Assembly: GCA_036345935.2 (NCBI GenBank)
Contig: JADWOT020000009.1
Span: 15,123,556-15,187,555 of the forward strand
From: Taenia hydatigena
Lineage: Eukaryota; Platyhelminthes; Cestoda; Cyclophyllidea; Taeniidae
Reading direction: 5' to 3'
Length of the DNA: 64,000 bases
Shown: positions 48,901 to 58,624 of the stretch, piece by piece
Layout: every line of letters begins with the position of its first letter
Numbering within the stretch: the first letter of the stretch is position 1
Translations under genes and position numbers: made by a program
The notes under the pieces: model-generated
What the model was told of the DNA's origin: nothing
The model's input: the letters and a program-made list of their open reading frames with translations, nothing else
Databases searched by the model: none

Positions 48901-51900
48901 CAAGCAAGGTGTGGTCCTTTTGGTGGTACATTTTTACCGACTCTGATTTCAGCTCTTCCTGGTGGCCTCATTTCAGACTAAGAAGCACACTTTGCTAAAG
49001 GTACGGAAAATGATGGCCAAATTTTATATTCTAGACCGTAGGGGAATCTGCTACCGTCGATGATCTCCTTGACATATTGACTACTGCCTCCACTTCCTCA
49101 CCGTCATCGTCATCACCACCGCCACAGTCCAACCACCATCCTGCAACCAATAGCGCCACGACAGCGGCAACGAACTCTCTTTTTGAAGACTTCTTCACAT
49201 CTTCGGCTTCACCTTCTACACCCACGGCAAAGTCCGCTACCGCTGATTGGCACGACCCTTGGGGCGAGACAGCGGTGAACCTCAACCCCTTTGATCCCTT
49301 TGGCACGGCCACTGAACCTCCTGAGGAGCAGACTCCCTCTAGCTCTCCACCACCTCATCCCGCCACTCCCAAAAGTCCCTCAGATTTCGATCCCTTCAAA
49401 ATGCGGTCTCAAGCCAAAGTGCACACCAGCAGTAGCACCTCAAATCTCTCCACTTCTGTGCCACCAAAGAATGCGGATGCTTCGGCTGAAGCTGCAGCTG
49501 CCGGAGCGGGGGCCTCTCCCTTCGTGCACATCTCCTCATCGTCGTCGAACCTCACACGCGGTAGCAATCCCTTCCAGGAATTTGACGAGATTTTTGAGAC
49601 TGCGGCGGCAAAGGCGAACTCTCATTCACACAGCCCGGTGCGTCAGAGTGGACAACATCCTTCCCCGTCAGTACCAATGGGCGCAAATAAGACCAGTAAA
49701 GTCGACTCCCGATTTGGTTTCTTTTCTTTTTCTAGCGATTCCTGTTGTCGCACTTGTTCCCACTAAAGATGACCAATGTGAATTGAAAACGAACCATCAC
49801 TTACAACAATCTTTGAAAGGCCCACACCATTTAGATTTCTCACTGCCTCATCACCGTAGATGTTCGCAAGTTTTGTGTATTTTGTCGCCAGAAACTTCGT
49901 TTATACTGTTACATTCTTGTACTGGAAGTACCTCTTGTCATCTTAATTACTGTCTCGATTGATACGACACGCCTTTGAGTACCACCAGTATCGTTCATTT
50001 GATTTGAACACAAGTCTCCTGATCTAATGGTTAATCGCTTTTTCTTCATTAGGTCCAACCTTCGGTTTTCCCTTCTCCTCATCCTCAGCCCGCCAGCCAC
50101 TGTTCACACCTCAGCAACCGACACCACCACCCCAACAGCAACAACACCACCAATCATCGGCTTCCTATGCTTCGCCGAGGCGCAATCCCCCGCCAAACAC
50201 CACCTCCCCTAGTTTTCATGGTGCCCGGCCACGTGTCACGGAGGAGACATTTGAGGACCTATTGGGTGGCTTCAGTTCTTCCTCTGGGCAGGCTTTTGGA
50301 AGCAGTAGACGCAATCAACAGCCAAAAACGTTGGCGGAGATTCGACATCAGAAGCTGGCGCAGACAGAAGATCGCGAGGCCCTGAAGGTACGTTCTTCCA
50401 GTGGATCGGTGGAAACTGCGCAACGGAATTAAACTTTTTTCGATGCAACACGAATGCTGCCTCGTTGTGTTCTTTGGGCTACAGCGCTCTTACCATTAGC
50501 TTTTTTCCAGGTGCTTGAATGGTTGGAGGGCAAAGAGAAGAATGTGCGTGCCTTGCTCTGCACTTTGAACTCAGTGTTGTGGGAGGGGGTCCGGTGGGAA
50601 CAAATCTCCATGGCAGATGTGATGACTGTGAAACAAGTGAAACAACAGTACCGCAAGGCCGCTCGTGCCGTCCATCCAGACAAGGTGAGTAGACTTGACA
50701 CCATTGACATCGTTCCTATGCGGATGGATCGTGATGTGTGGTGCTCGGCTTACGAGAGCTTTAATTATCGTAGTTTTTCAGTTTCGTTAGACCTCGTGTC
50801 TATCCTGCCTCCTGACCTCGATTGGGCAATCTCCAATCATTTGGTCCAGGCGGATAAACTCCAGTTTGTCGCTTATATTTGTGATTTCGTTTACGCCTTT
50901 CCTCTAGCTGGATCAACGTCCAGCATCCAGACGGTTTTAGACTTGTTGCGGGTCGTTGTTCTGCGCAAGAGTTGGGCCATTGGTTGTTCAGTTGGCGACG
51001 GAACGGACATCTGACATGAATAAATGCAGTCGTGAAAGGCGTGGTTGAATCAATTTCAAGGACGAGGAAAGCATGATTACCTTTTGTTGTAGGCTCCAGA
51101 TAGTCTGGCCTACTTCGCTGTGGGTTTTTCTACCAAACTGGTGGTCTCCTGCCGTAGTAAATAGATTTAAGTGAATTTTAAAAAGTTAGTGTGAGCTTCA
51201 GTGCACTGTTTTCGTAAGGACGTGATGTGGCATGGATTTGTAGCCGCTTATTTATAAAATCTGGACGTGGGTCAGTCCATCGATACTGTACCCTCTCGCT
51301 TGGTTGTACTCTCATCCACCTTCTCCTTGTTTTGAGGCCTCATTTGGATTAACTCTTACGGATGTAACTCCTGCTGTGCTAATCTCATTGTGTTGCGTTC
51401 GGCTTCAAAGTTAGAAAAGCTGGCTTGACTCAGCTGAGTTCTTGTCAAATTTGTTGATGTCGTTGTCGTCCCATAACACTCGTGGAAGGTCGCGTGCTAC
51501 GCGGTAGCGGAGCAATGCACCGCCTAGAAGATCCTCTGTTCTCTTCTACGAACAACGGACAGTGATGCGTCCTCACTGGTCAATGTGAGTGGTGAGCCAA
51601 TTGGTTTACACCTTTGACATTGCCCGGGAGGAGGGGCAATTAATGCATTGACAGATGGCAATCTGCTTGAAAGACTCGGTCTGCTTTCCGCCTTTTTAGC
51701 TTCGCCTTCCGAAATTAAGCCATTAGTGAAGAACCAACTGCCCGACTGGCTTGTGATGAGGCACGCTCTTAGTATTTCCACCTTCTTTAATGTAAGAGAC
51801 ATCCATTGTGGCATCCGAACAATTCGCAGCCATTCCTACCTACTCCACACTTTAGTGACGCCACATCGTGTCCAGTCCAGAATAGCGTGCTTTGTATATG

Positions 51901-54900
51901 CGTGGTTGACTGCAGAGGGCATTGTTTACCAATGAAGTGTGCAGACAATTTAACATAATTTTAAGAAAACCTCTTCCTGCAAGGAGACTAAGCATCACTA
52001 ACTGATCTGCACTTTAGGATGAGAGAGGCGTATTGACTCGCTCGCATATCCTCTCTTCCTCTTTTGCCTCTCCAAGTGGTTATAACCGTGAATTTAGCCA
52101 ATCACACGACCATATGCAATCACACGCGTCGTCCCCTTGGGGGGAAGCGTTTGACAAAGCGAGATTTGCAGGCTTGAGTCTCATTGAGCCACATTCTCGT
52201 TCCTCCAATCACCTTGCCCATTAGTTTATATCGCTCTCTTCTATCAACAGCATCTTTACAAGGTACGATTATATTGGATCCTAACTAGACGAGTAAATTC
52301 TGATAATGTTGCTGCCTTGCTTTGAGTTGTTTGGGGAATCCCAACTAATGTAGTTATTTCAGTTGTTCCTCCCTCAACTGTGGGGAATTTCTAATAGGCA
52401 TCATGAGGATTAGTGATGGTGGAATTGTGCACAAGTTGATATTCATGTCTTTAATGGACAAAGTTAGCATCGATGTTTTTGAAATCAGTTCCTCCCGATG
52501 ATCTGAGGTTGTTCTTCCGACTTTTGCGAAGTTGAGACCAAGTGCACTTATCTGGTGCGTGACTCTTGCACAACTGCACTGGATCACCTCCAGTTCAGTT
52601 TGATGATAATCTTAAGGAGACGGATGAAGTCTTCAGTGCTACTAAGGGGCTGCGGATATCTTGGCGCCTGAAATTCAATGGGAGAGGCAATGAGGCACAC
52701 TCCTGGCTGGCGAAAAGCTGGGAATGGACCACTGTGGTCGCCATGTTTGGTGTCAGAACCGTCCGTTGGGTTGGTTGTGAATGGCTCTTGTTCGAACATT
52801 GGATGTGGTTCCTGAAAATCCCTGGGGTATTATCAGTAAGGCCCGTTAGATGTCATGGAAAGCGGTGTAGAGATTTCATCATCTCGCTATCAGCGTGGCT
52901 GATATGTAAGTCTTTCAAAATGATGCAACTTTGGCCGAGGGCTACTACTTGTAGAGCTCATAGGTGAATTTGACGGCTTCCAGGTCATTTTCAATCATGA
53001 AGTGCGTGCTGTGAAACCATTTTTAGATCTCATGGTAACACCTAGTCAACGCTTTCTTGTGTCTTTGAGCACACCCACTTTTATTAGACTTGAGAGGCAC
53101 AAAACAGGCCGATCGCCTTGGCCTATCATCGCGCTATTGCTTGTCGATGGGGCAGATCACCTTCGGGAACAAGGAAGGGCCTTACTATGTACGTTTATCT
53201 GCATCAGGTTCCGTGAAGGCACCTTGATGCCGAGGATTGAATAACAGTTTCTCTAGCTCAGTAGATTAGATGATGCAAGATTAGGATGTCTGCGGGGTTT
53301 AAAGCCTGAAGAATGAAGAATAACCATCGAGATCTTGCCTTATAAGCATTTTTTTATCTATCAAACCTCAAAGCATTGGATTGAGGCACTTTTTTGAGTA
53401 ATGCAACGGTAAACTTCGTCACGTCCTTGGGTCTCGCAGATCAACCGAGAGTGTCGTTCGGAATTAAATTCCCCGAGTCATCATCAAGCTAAGTCTGGGG
53501 ATGACATTTTTAAGATCATAACTGAAGAAGATACTCAAACCGTGCAATTGGTAAGCAGTATTCTCTGGTTCTTCCGTGGTACGACTTTTTGTAGACAGGA
53601 GTTGTTTAACGTGCTGCCATAATACTTCCAAACGCAAGGAGTCGCAACGGGCGCTGATCAAGCGTATTAATGGAACAGCTGTAGGTATCCCTTCCTCCGT
53701 CGGTAGATCCAGTGCCTCTTAAACGGGCCCGTCTGGCTTAACCTTCATTCTATCAACTGCCATAGGAGAACGATCCGATAAATTATGAATTTGGCGGAAT
53801 TCCAAATTCCTTACTGTGTGTCCCGCAATGCCTATCACGGCGACTCTGGGGGTTTCGGTATCTGTAGCAGGTTTAAAGGGTGTAAAGAAGTCAGGGAAAG
53901 GGGAAATGGAGGGGTTTATTACCGTCTTGACACACGCTGTTGGTGAGTTTGCCCACAGTGGCTGGACGGACAGGCAGAAGCATCTTCGCCAGCTGGTCTT
54001 CCAGCTGTAGCGAACGGAGCGCGCAGGTTGGATGCCGTAATTATAGACATCTTCCTGTTTCTTGGCGCTTGGATCCGATGTATGTTACACACCCTGAAAC
54101 TCCCTATTTCGTTCTCATTCCAACCACGGCACCTTTTCACCTCCTGATACTGTTTTGCCTGCACAGTGTTTACATTCCAGTCGGTCAAGGGGTCACCTTT
54201 GCAACTCGGTGCCATTTCGGTGTCCCGATCTGTCAACCGACTATTTATTTACCAAATATTGTTCTACAATGATGTGGTCGACACAAATATTGATTATATC
54301 CGAGGCGTAGTAAATCATTCTGTCCGTAGTCAGTCATATGGTGTGGAACCTTATAAGAGTGAAGTAGATCTTGGCAGAAGTGGGCTGTTTGGGTGTTGCT
54401 ATTTACGCTTAAATATCGACACCGTTCCTCCATCACAGGCCAGTCATCCAGTCAGTGAAAAGGTGGAGAACAGGCTGACAGTCTTTCAAATTAACTGTCA
54501 TCACCACGATAAACCTCCTTCCCAAGTGATGACCTCCAAGCAGTCGGAGCCGATAACGCCATATCATTGTATATTGCTAGTGATGGGGAACAGAGGGACT
54601 TCTAGCCTTGACGGGATCCACCAAACCGTTTCAAAGCGGTGTGCCGGCTTGTTACCGCGAACCACAGCAACCACGACCAGCTTAGCTAGCTTCTGGAGTG
54701 TTGAAAGCGAGTTCGACTCAGTTTGGTAAAGTTACACTTGATGAAATGAGGATTCAAGGCAGCAGAAACAATGATCGAAAGCGAGAAGTGCCGTATCAGT
54801 GGAGTGACCTACGTCCTTGTGGACTGGACAAGTCTGCCCTTGCGGTAGTGTTGCACTGATGGCCGCACAAACTATTTCGATCATCTGATGCATTGCCAGG

Positions 54901-55523
54901 GTTGAAAAACTTTGCGACCACAACATCCTGGATGCGCGAAATTTAATGCCCCCACTAACAGCCTTCTTTGTGTCAAGGCATTTCGGCAGAATGATTTTGG
55001 GACGCCTGTTTCGGAAATAGTGCTGTGCACTGTGGACTCAACTAACTTCACCCTTGGCGACTTAAGTGCTGTAAAATTGGGGCAATAAGCTTATGATTAG
55101 GGGTTGGTGAAATTGCTTGGTCATGCTGTTTCTTGTAGGTAGGCTTGCGCAATTAAACAGCCCCTCCTTTGTCCAAGCTGTTGCATTAAAATGACGTTAC
55201 ATTGCAAATTTGGGACCGCAACGCCTGTCGGCATGGTCTCGCTAATTACTTCGACTCTACCTTGGTAGATGTAGCAGTAAAGCCTTGAACGTTTTTCAAA
55301 GCCGTAGCAAAGGTTTACTCCTGGTCCAGAGAAATGCCTTCCTCTCATCCGGCTCTGCCTCTGGCCGGCTAGACGCATTAGACTGTGTGCGATCTAAATT
55401 GCCTGTTAAACGCATTTCTTGTAGTGGATGAACACAGAACACATGAATATGGCAAAGCTGATCCTCGTGGAGCTCAACGATGCTATGGCAGAATTTGAGC
55501 GTCAAGAGGAGTGCGCAGCATGA
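26684..55523 (+). CDS. GAK: Cyclin-G-associated kinase / auxilin (GAK), complete 21-exon gene
   Basis: GAK is a NAK-family Ser/Thr kinase and an Hsc70 co-chaperone. It strips clathrin from vesicles and phosphorylates AP-1/AP-2 adaptors at the Golgi and plasma membrane. Exons, all joined in phase with GT-AG borders: 26684-26816, 26847-26908, 26938-26997, 27038-27152, 27225-27496, 27633-27722, 27895-28030, 30782-30940, 35913-36201, 39156-39205, 40911-41328, 41461-41574, 43662-43742, 45352-45466, 45917-45996, 47400-47659, 48625-48908, 49035-49695, 50053-50387, 50511-50684, 55425-55523. The total is 3987 nt, or 1328 residues plus stop; human GAK is about 1310. Domain order is kinase (about 35-330), PTEN-like (about 440-630), C2 (about 635-800), adaptor-binding linker (about 810-1235) and J domain (about 1239-1325). 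The start was chosen because the residues after it match the family's short N-terminus. The domain content separates GAK from AAK1/BIKE, which lack PTEN and J domains. An AATAAA lies at 55895. Confidence 0.93.
28031..30781 (+). other. GAK intron 7 (2.75 kb)
   Basis: The donor is C|GTGAGT at 28031 and the acceptor is CCACTTAG at 30781. It contains a 156-codon open frame at 28587-29057 with no recognisable domain and no splice context, most likely a chance frame. No repeat copy was recognised. Confidence 0.7.
30941..35912 (+). other. GAK intron 8 (5.0 kb), carrying the left inverted-repeat arm
   Basis: The donor is AAAG|GTAGGA and the acceptor is CTTCCTTCCAG at 35912. The last 1.8 kb contains the left arm of a large inverted repeat at about 34098-35142. 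The rest shows no gene. Confidence 0.7.
34098..35142 (+). repeat. Left arm of a ~1 kb inverted repeat flanking GAK exon 9
   Basis: This segment is nearly identical to the reverse complement of about 37349-38290. In the inner part (for example 34199-34480) differences are only scattered single bases. The arm has about 45 bases near 34138-34185 and about 35 bases near 34685-34715 that are missing from the other arm. Similarity weakens beyond 34900 but continues to about 35142. Both arms share an open frame (about 34153-34485 here, minus strand) of no recognised family. It is probably two copies of one mobile element inserted in opposite orientation. Confidence 0.9.
35913..36201 (+). CDS. GAK: GAK exon 9: linker and start of the PTEN-like region, enclosed by inverted repeats
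   Basis: The exon encodes about 96 residues. A Ser/Pro-rich linker (SSPIPPSVPPSRPS) is followed by GVLGFLKGSAGHLIKNIR and ETSSRVMEAV, which matches the GAK/auxilin segment FLDILRGGTERLFTNLKDTSSKVIQSV before the PTEN-like domain. The exon is 289 nt, so skipping it would shift the frame. It lies alone between the two arms of a 1 kb inverted repeat, with nearly 0.8 kb and 1.1 kb of spacer on its sides. Confidence 0.9.
36202..39155 (+). other. GAK intron 9 (2.95 kb), carrying the right inverted-repeat arm
   Basis: The donor is GC|GTAAGT and the acceptor is CCAACCTTTCAG at 39155. It contains the right arm of the inverted repeat at about 37349-38290. A tRNA-like A-box phrase (CGTGGCCGAGG) near 37090 lacks a matching B box. 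Confidence 0.7.
37349..38290 (-). repeat. Right arm of the ~1 kb inverted repeat flanking GAK exon 9
   Basis: This is the reverse complement of about 34098-35142, with near-perfect identity over most of its length. Two internal deletions, of about 45 and 35 bases relative to the left arm, sit at short matching sequences, so the left copy looks less damaged. The shared open frame appears here on the plus strand at about 37950-38240 and ends early because of one deletion. Confidence 0.9.
39156..41574 (+). CDS. GAK: GAK exons 10-12: PTEN-like, catalytically dead phosphatase domain
   Basis: The exons encode the auxilin/GAK PTEN-like domain, which binds phosphoinositides. Exon 10 (39156-39205) carries DLDLQYITSRIA. 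Exon 11 (40911-41328) carries MSYPAESG, HPNSYAVYNLS, RAPTLWSL and VCVIHCTDGRQLSA. Exon 12 (41461-41574) carries RYIDYVARLV and the start of the C2 domain. The P-loop cysteine is C549, but the position six residues on, arginine in active CX5R phosphatases, is L555. This loss is normal for auxilins. Confidence 0.92.
39500..39650 (+). repeat. Degenerate dispersed repeat, copy 4
   Basis: GCATGACCCGCAGGCCA at 39502 is nearly identical to GCATGACCCGGAGGCCA at about 42446. CCAAAACTGGGGCTAAATGA and ATTACGCAGCTTCCTCCCTTC follow in the order seen in the other copies. Confidence 0.6.
39890..40180 (+). repeat. Degenerate dispersed repeat, copy 5 (longest ordered copy)
   Basis: This copy contains the block series in order: GAGCTGGTAGAGAGGTGGAGG, GGTTCGCGACTAGCGTTGC, GTAGCTACCGATGTTGCCCT, CCGAGTTTCCCCAAGGTCG, TTCATGGCCTGGCCGG, and GCAAAACGAAACTGAAGAGT with TTAAACAACTAA. 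It links the left part (copies 2 and 3) to the right part (copies 1, 4 and 6), showing they are one element. Confidence 0.6.
41575..43661 (+). other. GAK intron 12 (2.1 kb)
   Basis: The donor is CAA|GTAAGT and the acceptor is TTGTTTTGCAG at 43661. It includes a degenerate repeat copy at 42440-42600 and a further block, CTAGCTGGCAGAGAGGTGG, near 42797. No gene was seen. Confidence 0.7.
42440..42600 (+). repeat. Degenerate dispersed repeat, copy 6
   Basis: GCATGACCCGGAGGCCA, ACCAAAACTGAGGGTTAAAC and TATGTAGCCCCTCTC followed by GCAAGCCTTGTCTCC appear in the order found in copies 1 and 4. Confidence 0.6.
43662..47659 (+). CDS. GAK: GAK exons 13-16: C2 domain of the PTEN-like module
   Basis: Exon 13 (43662-43742) encodes NGCRPYVDVYQSNKKVFSS. 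Exon 14 (45352-45466) encodes YEFEDRKFEI and GDVTIIVYHARS. Exon 15 (45917-45996) encodes KICQIQFHTGFI. Exon 16 (47400-47659) begins SELDHLH and includes VFPWE. These align with human GAK GCRPFCEVYVG, GDVLIVIYHARS, MFQIQFHTGFV, DLDACD and the APPWE region. The C2 fold helps membrane binding. Long introns (1.6, 0.45 and 1.4 kb) separate the exons. The exon 14 donor is a less common GTTGGT. Confidence 0.9.
43743..45351 (+). other. GAK intron 13 (1.6 kb)
   Basis: The donor is GCG|GTGAGT and the acceptor is TGTCCTTTCAG at 45351. It contains a small GGCT tetranucleotide repeat near 44577-44592. No gene was seen. Confidence 0.7.
45467..47399 (+). other. GAK introns 14 and 15 with a possible repeat copy
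   Basis: Intron 14 (45467-45916) has no feature apart from its splice signals. Intron 15 (45997-47399) holds a weak copy of the dispersed repeat at about 47170-47260 (ACATGGTCCAGAAG, then TCAAAACGAAGGGTTAAACT). No other gene was seen. Confidence 0.6.
47660..48624 (+). other. GAK intron 16 (965 bp)
   Basis: The donor is TG|GTAAGC and the acceptor is GTATTGCAG at 48624. Nothing else was recognised. Confidence 0.7.
48625..50387 (+). CDS. GAK: GAK exons 17-19: disordered clathrin/adaptor-binding linker
   Basis: About 427 residues of low-complexity Ser/Thr/Pro/Ala/Gln sequence. It contains endocytic motifs: DPF-type AP-2 ear motifs (NPFDPFGTA, DFDPFKM), an NPF-type EH-domain motif (SNPFQEFDE) and a leucine-rich clathrin-box-like VDDLLDIL. 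Exon 19 (50053-50387) ends with FEDLLGGFSS and KTLAEIRHQKLAQ, matching GAK FEDLLSNQGF and KTIAEMRKQDLAK just before the J domain. Exon 18 ends A|GTAAAG and not at the later GTCGAC; only that donor keeps the reading phase. Confidence 0.9.
50511..55523 (+). CDS. GAK: GAK exons 20-21: C-terminal J domain (auxilin DnaJ)
   Basis: Exon 20 (50511-50684) encodes WLEGKEKNVRALL and VKQVKQQYRKAARAVHPDK; the HPD needed to stimulate Hsc70 ATPase is at 1293-1295. Exon 21 (55425-55523) encodes NMAKLILVELNDAMAEFE and a TGA stop, matching human YAKMIFMELNDAWSEFE with the same spacing. The 4740 bp intron 20 falls exactly after HPDK. If retained, it would add about 110 foreign residues before a stop at 51012-51014 and remove the last J-domain helix. 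Confidence 0.92.
50685..55424 (+). other. GAK intron 20 (4.7 kb)
   Basis: The donor is AAG|GTGAGT and the acceptor is GCATTTCTTGTAG at 55424. The longest open frame in it is 187 codons (54166-54729), with no recognisable domain and no family-like composition. I regard it as chance. No further exon of GAK is needed to complete the J domain. Confidence 0.7.
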
Positions 55524-55894
55524 GGGTGAAAGCGCTGATGGAGGAAGAGAAATCAGTGGAGGCAACTCGTCTGGAAGAACTCCTCATTACGTTACGCTTG
55601 ATGTCGTGATGTCTAACCCTCTCCCTAACTCGCCCTCACCTTGTTTACACTGGCCCATGCGGTCTTATCATTCCGCCCTTGCTCCATCTCGACAACCATG
55701 TAGCTTTGTGTAAATTCGCTTCCACCACTTCACTTTGTTCCTCTCGAAGGGGCAGCTGGCCCCTATCTCCTGTTCCCGTCTCCTTTTTTATTATTGCGCC
55801 TTCTGAAGATAAAATATCCAAAAATACAAACTTAAAAGAGAACCAGACCCACACCACATCAACCCTCTCATCCTGAGAAGACATAACTTATGGA

Positions 55895-55900
55895 AATAAA
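55895..55900 (+). terminator. Poly(A) signal of GAK
   Basis: AATAAA occurs 372 bases after the GAK stop codon, followed by a T-rich stretch (TTTTTTT). It is the only plus-strand AATAAA in the GAK-AHCY interval. Confidence 0.7.
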
Positions 55901-55956
55901 AAGTTTTTTTCTAATCTCTTCGTATTGATTTGGAAGGAGGCGTGAGAGCTGAGAAC

Positions 55957-55962
55957 TTTATT
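55957..55962 (-). terminator. Poly(A) signal of AHCY
   Basis: AATAAA on the minus strand, about 45 bases past the AHCY stop codon. With the GAK signal 62 bases away on the other strand, the two 3' ends nearly meet. Confidence 0.7.
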
Positions 55963-56007
55963 ATTAAGCTTGATTGTCATTATCAAATTCTGGCGCACCT
56001 TGATAAC

Positions 56008-57467
<1,460 letters not shown>

Positions 57468-58624
57468 GACAAGCCCGTTGGGAGGAGAAAAGTGAATGAG
57501 GCGCCAACCACCGACCAATGACAAAGCTGGTAACCTTCATAAATGATAATATTTGTATTAACAAAATTTCTCTGCGCCTATGTTATAACTCATTTGCAAA
57601 ATATTATCAGTGATATAAGTAAAAATTGCATTACTGTTATTTTGTGGCTTGTTTTATTGGCAGGTTGCAGCTTTTTTTATTGAGACAATGATGGATTAGC
57701 GACAAAGAGGTGAGGCATTCAATTTGTCAGCTAATGCCAGATTTATTCTGGTCTGCTTCCACGCATAATGAAGTTGTATTAATGCACAAGATGACTCAGG
57801 GCCTGCCGCTCCTAACAATAACGCATCTCACCGACTCCACGACCACTGCCAGTGCAGCCACCCGAACGTCGGGGCGGTGGTAGCAACCACTCGCAAGGCA
57901 TATCCAGATCAACCCAACTTGATACGCTTGCGCCGAAACGCACGACGCGTCCTCAACGTGGCCTGACATTCGGCCTATGCAGACTTAGTGCTCTGGCGGC
58001 CAACCGCATCCGGTGGTTGGCCCTCAAACTGCACTCCACGCCACCGCCCGACAGCATAACCCTCGGACCAGGCCGTGAGACCTCAACCATCCTCTATGCT
58101 AGCGAGGTATGTTCTGCCACACCACTGTATCCTCTCATGACTTATGACAGGGCTCTGAGAGTCTCACATCAAACACAAGCTTCGACTCTAAACCCGTGTA
58201 TGCAGACGCCGTTGAAAAAGGCGCTTGAGCCGCAGTCTCACTCCACAAAGACAGGTGCAGTCCGAGTGACCCTGATGAACACGGCAATGATTAAACAGCA
58301 GCACTAACATATGTAATCAATGAGTACAAAGAGGTAACAATACTATGTGCATTAAAGCAGAATTCACAAAGTGACGAATAGAATGATGGGCATCCAAGTA
58401 ATCACACCGCAGCAGATCGTCTATCTCGAAGGTCTGGGAGTATTAGAGCGTACCCTTCGCCAAAATGGAACACTACTCGTCTTTGGCATTACTTCAGCTG
58501 ACGTCTCCGAAGCCTTCTTGGTCGAGGCGTTCGCGATTCGATGGTTGAGGCGGTCGAAATATCTCTCCGCCGTTTTTACATCACCAAAGCGCATCCAGAA
58601 AACGTCCCCATGGTATGTTTGAAA
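57468..58624. other. Region between AHCY (5' side) and the DEPDC-like gene (3' side)
   Basis: It should contain the AHCY promoter next to 57468 and the 3' UTR of the DEPDC-like gene next to 58624. A 151-codon frame at 57852-58307 (+) lies in a G+C-richer patch but shows no domain. No clear minus-strand AATAAA was found close below 58625. Confidence 0.5.

Noticed and set aside
54166..54729. 187-codon open frame in GAK intron 20
   Set aside because: It has no domain, no typical codon pattern and no splice context. At least one frame of this length is expected by chance in 64 kb read in six frames.
57852..58307. Plus-strand 151-codon frame upstream of AHCY
   Set aside because: It is a G+C-rich patch with no domain, probably an open frame by composition.
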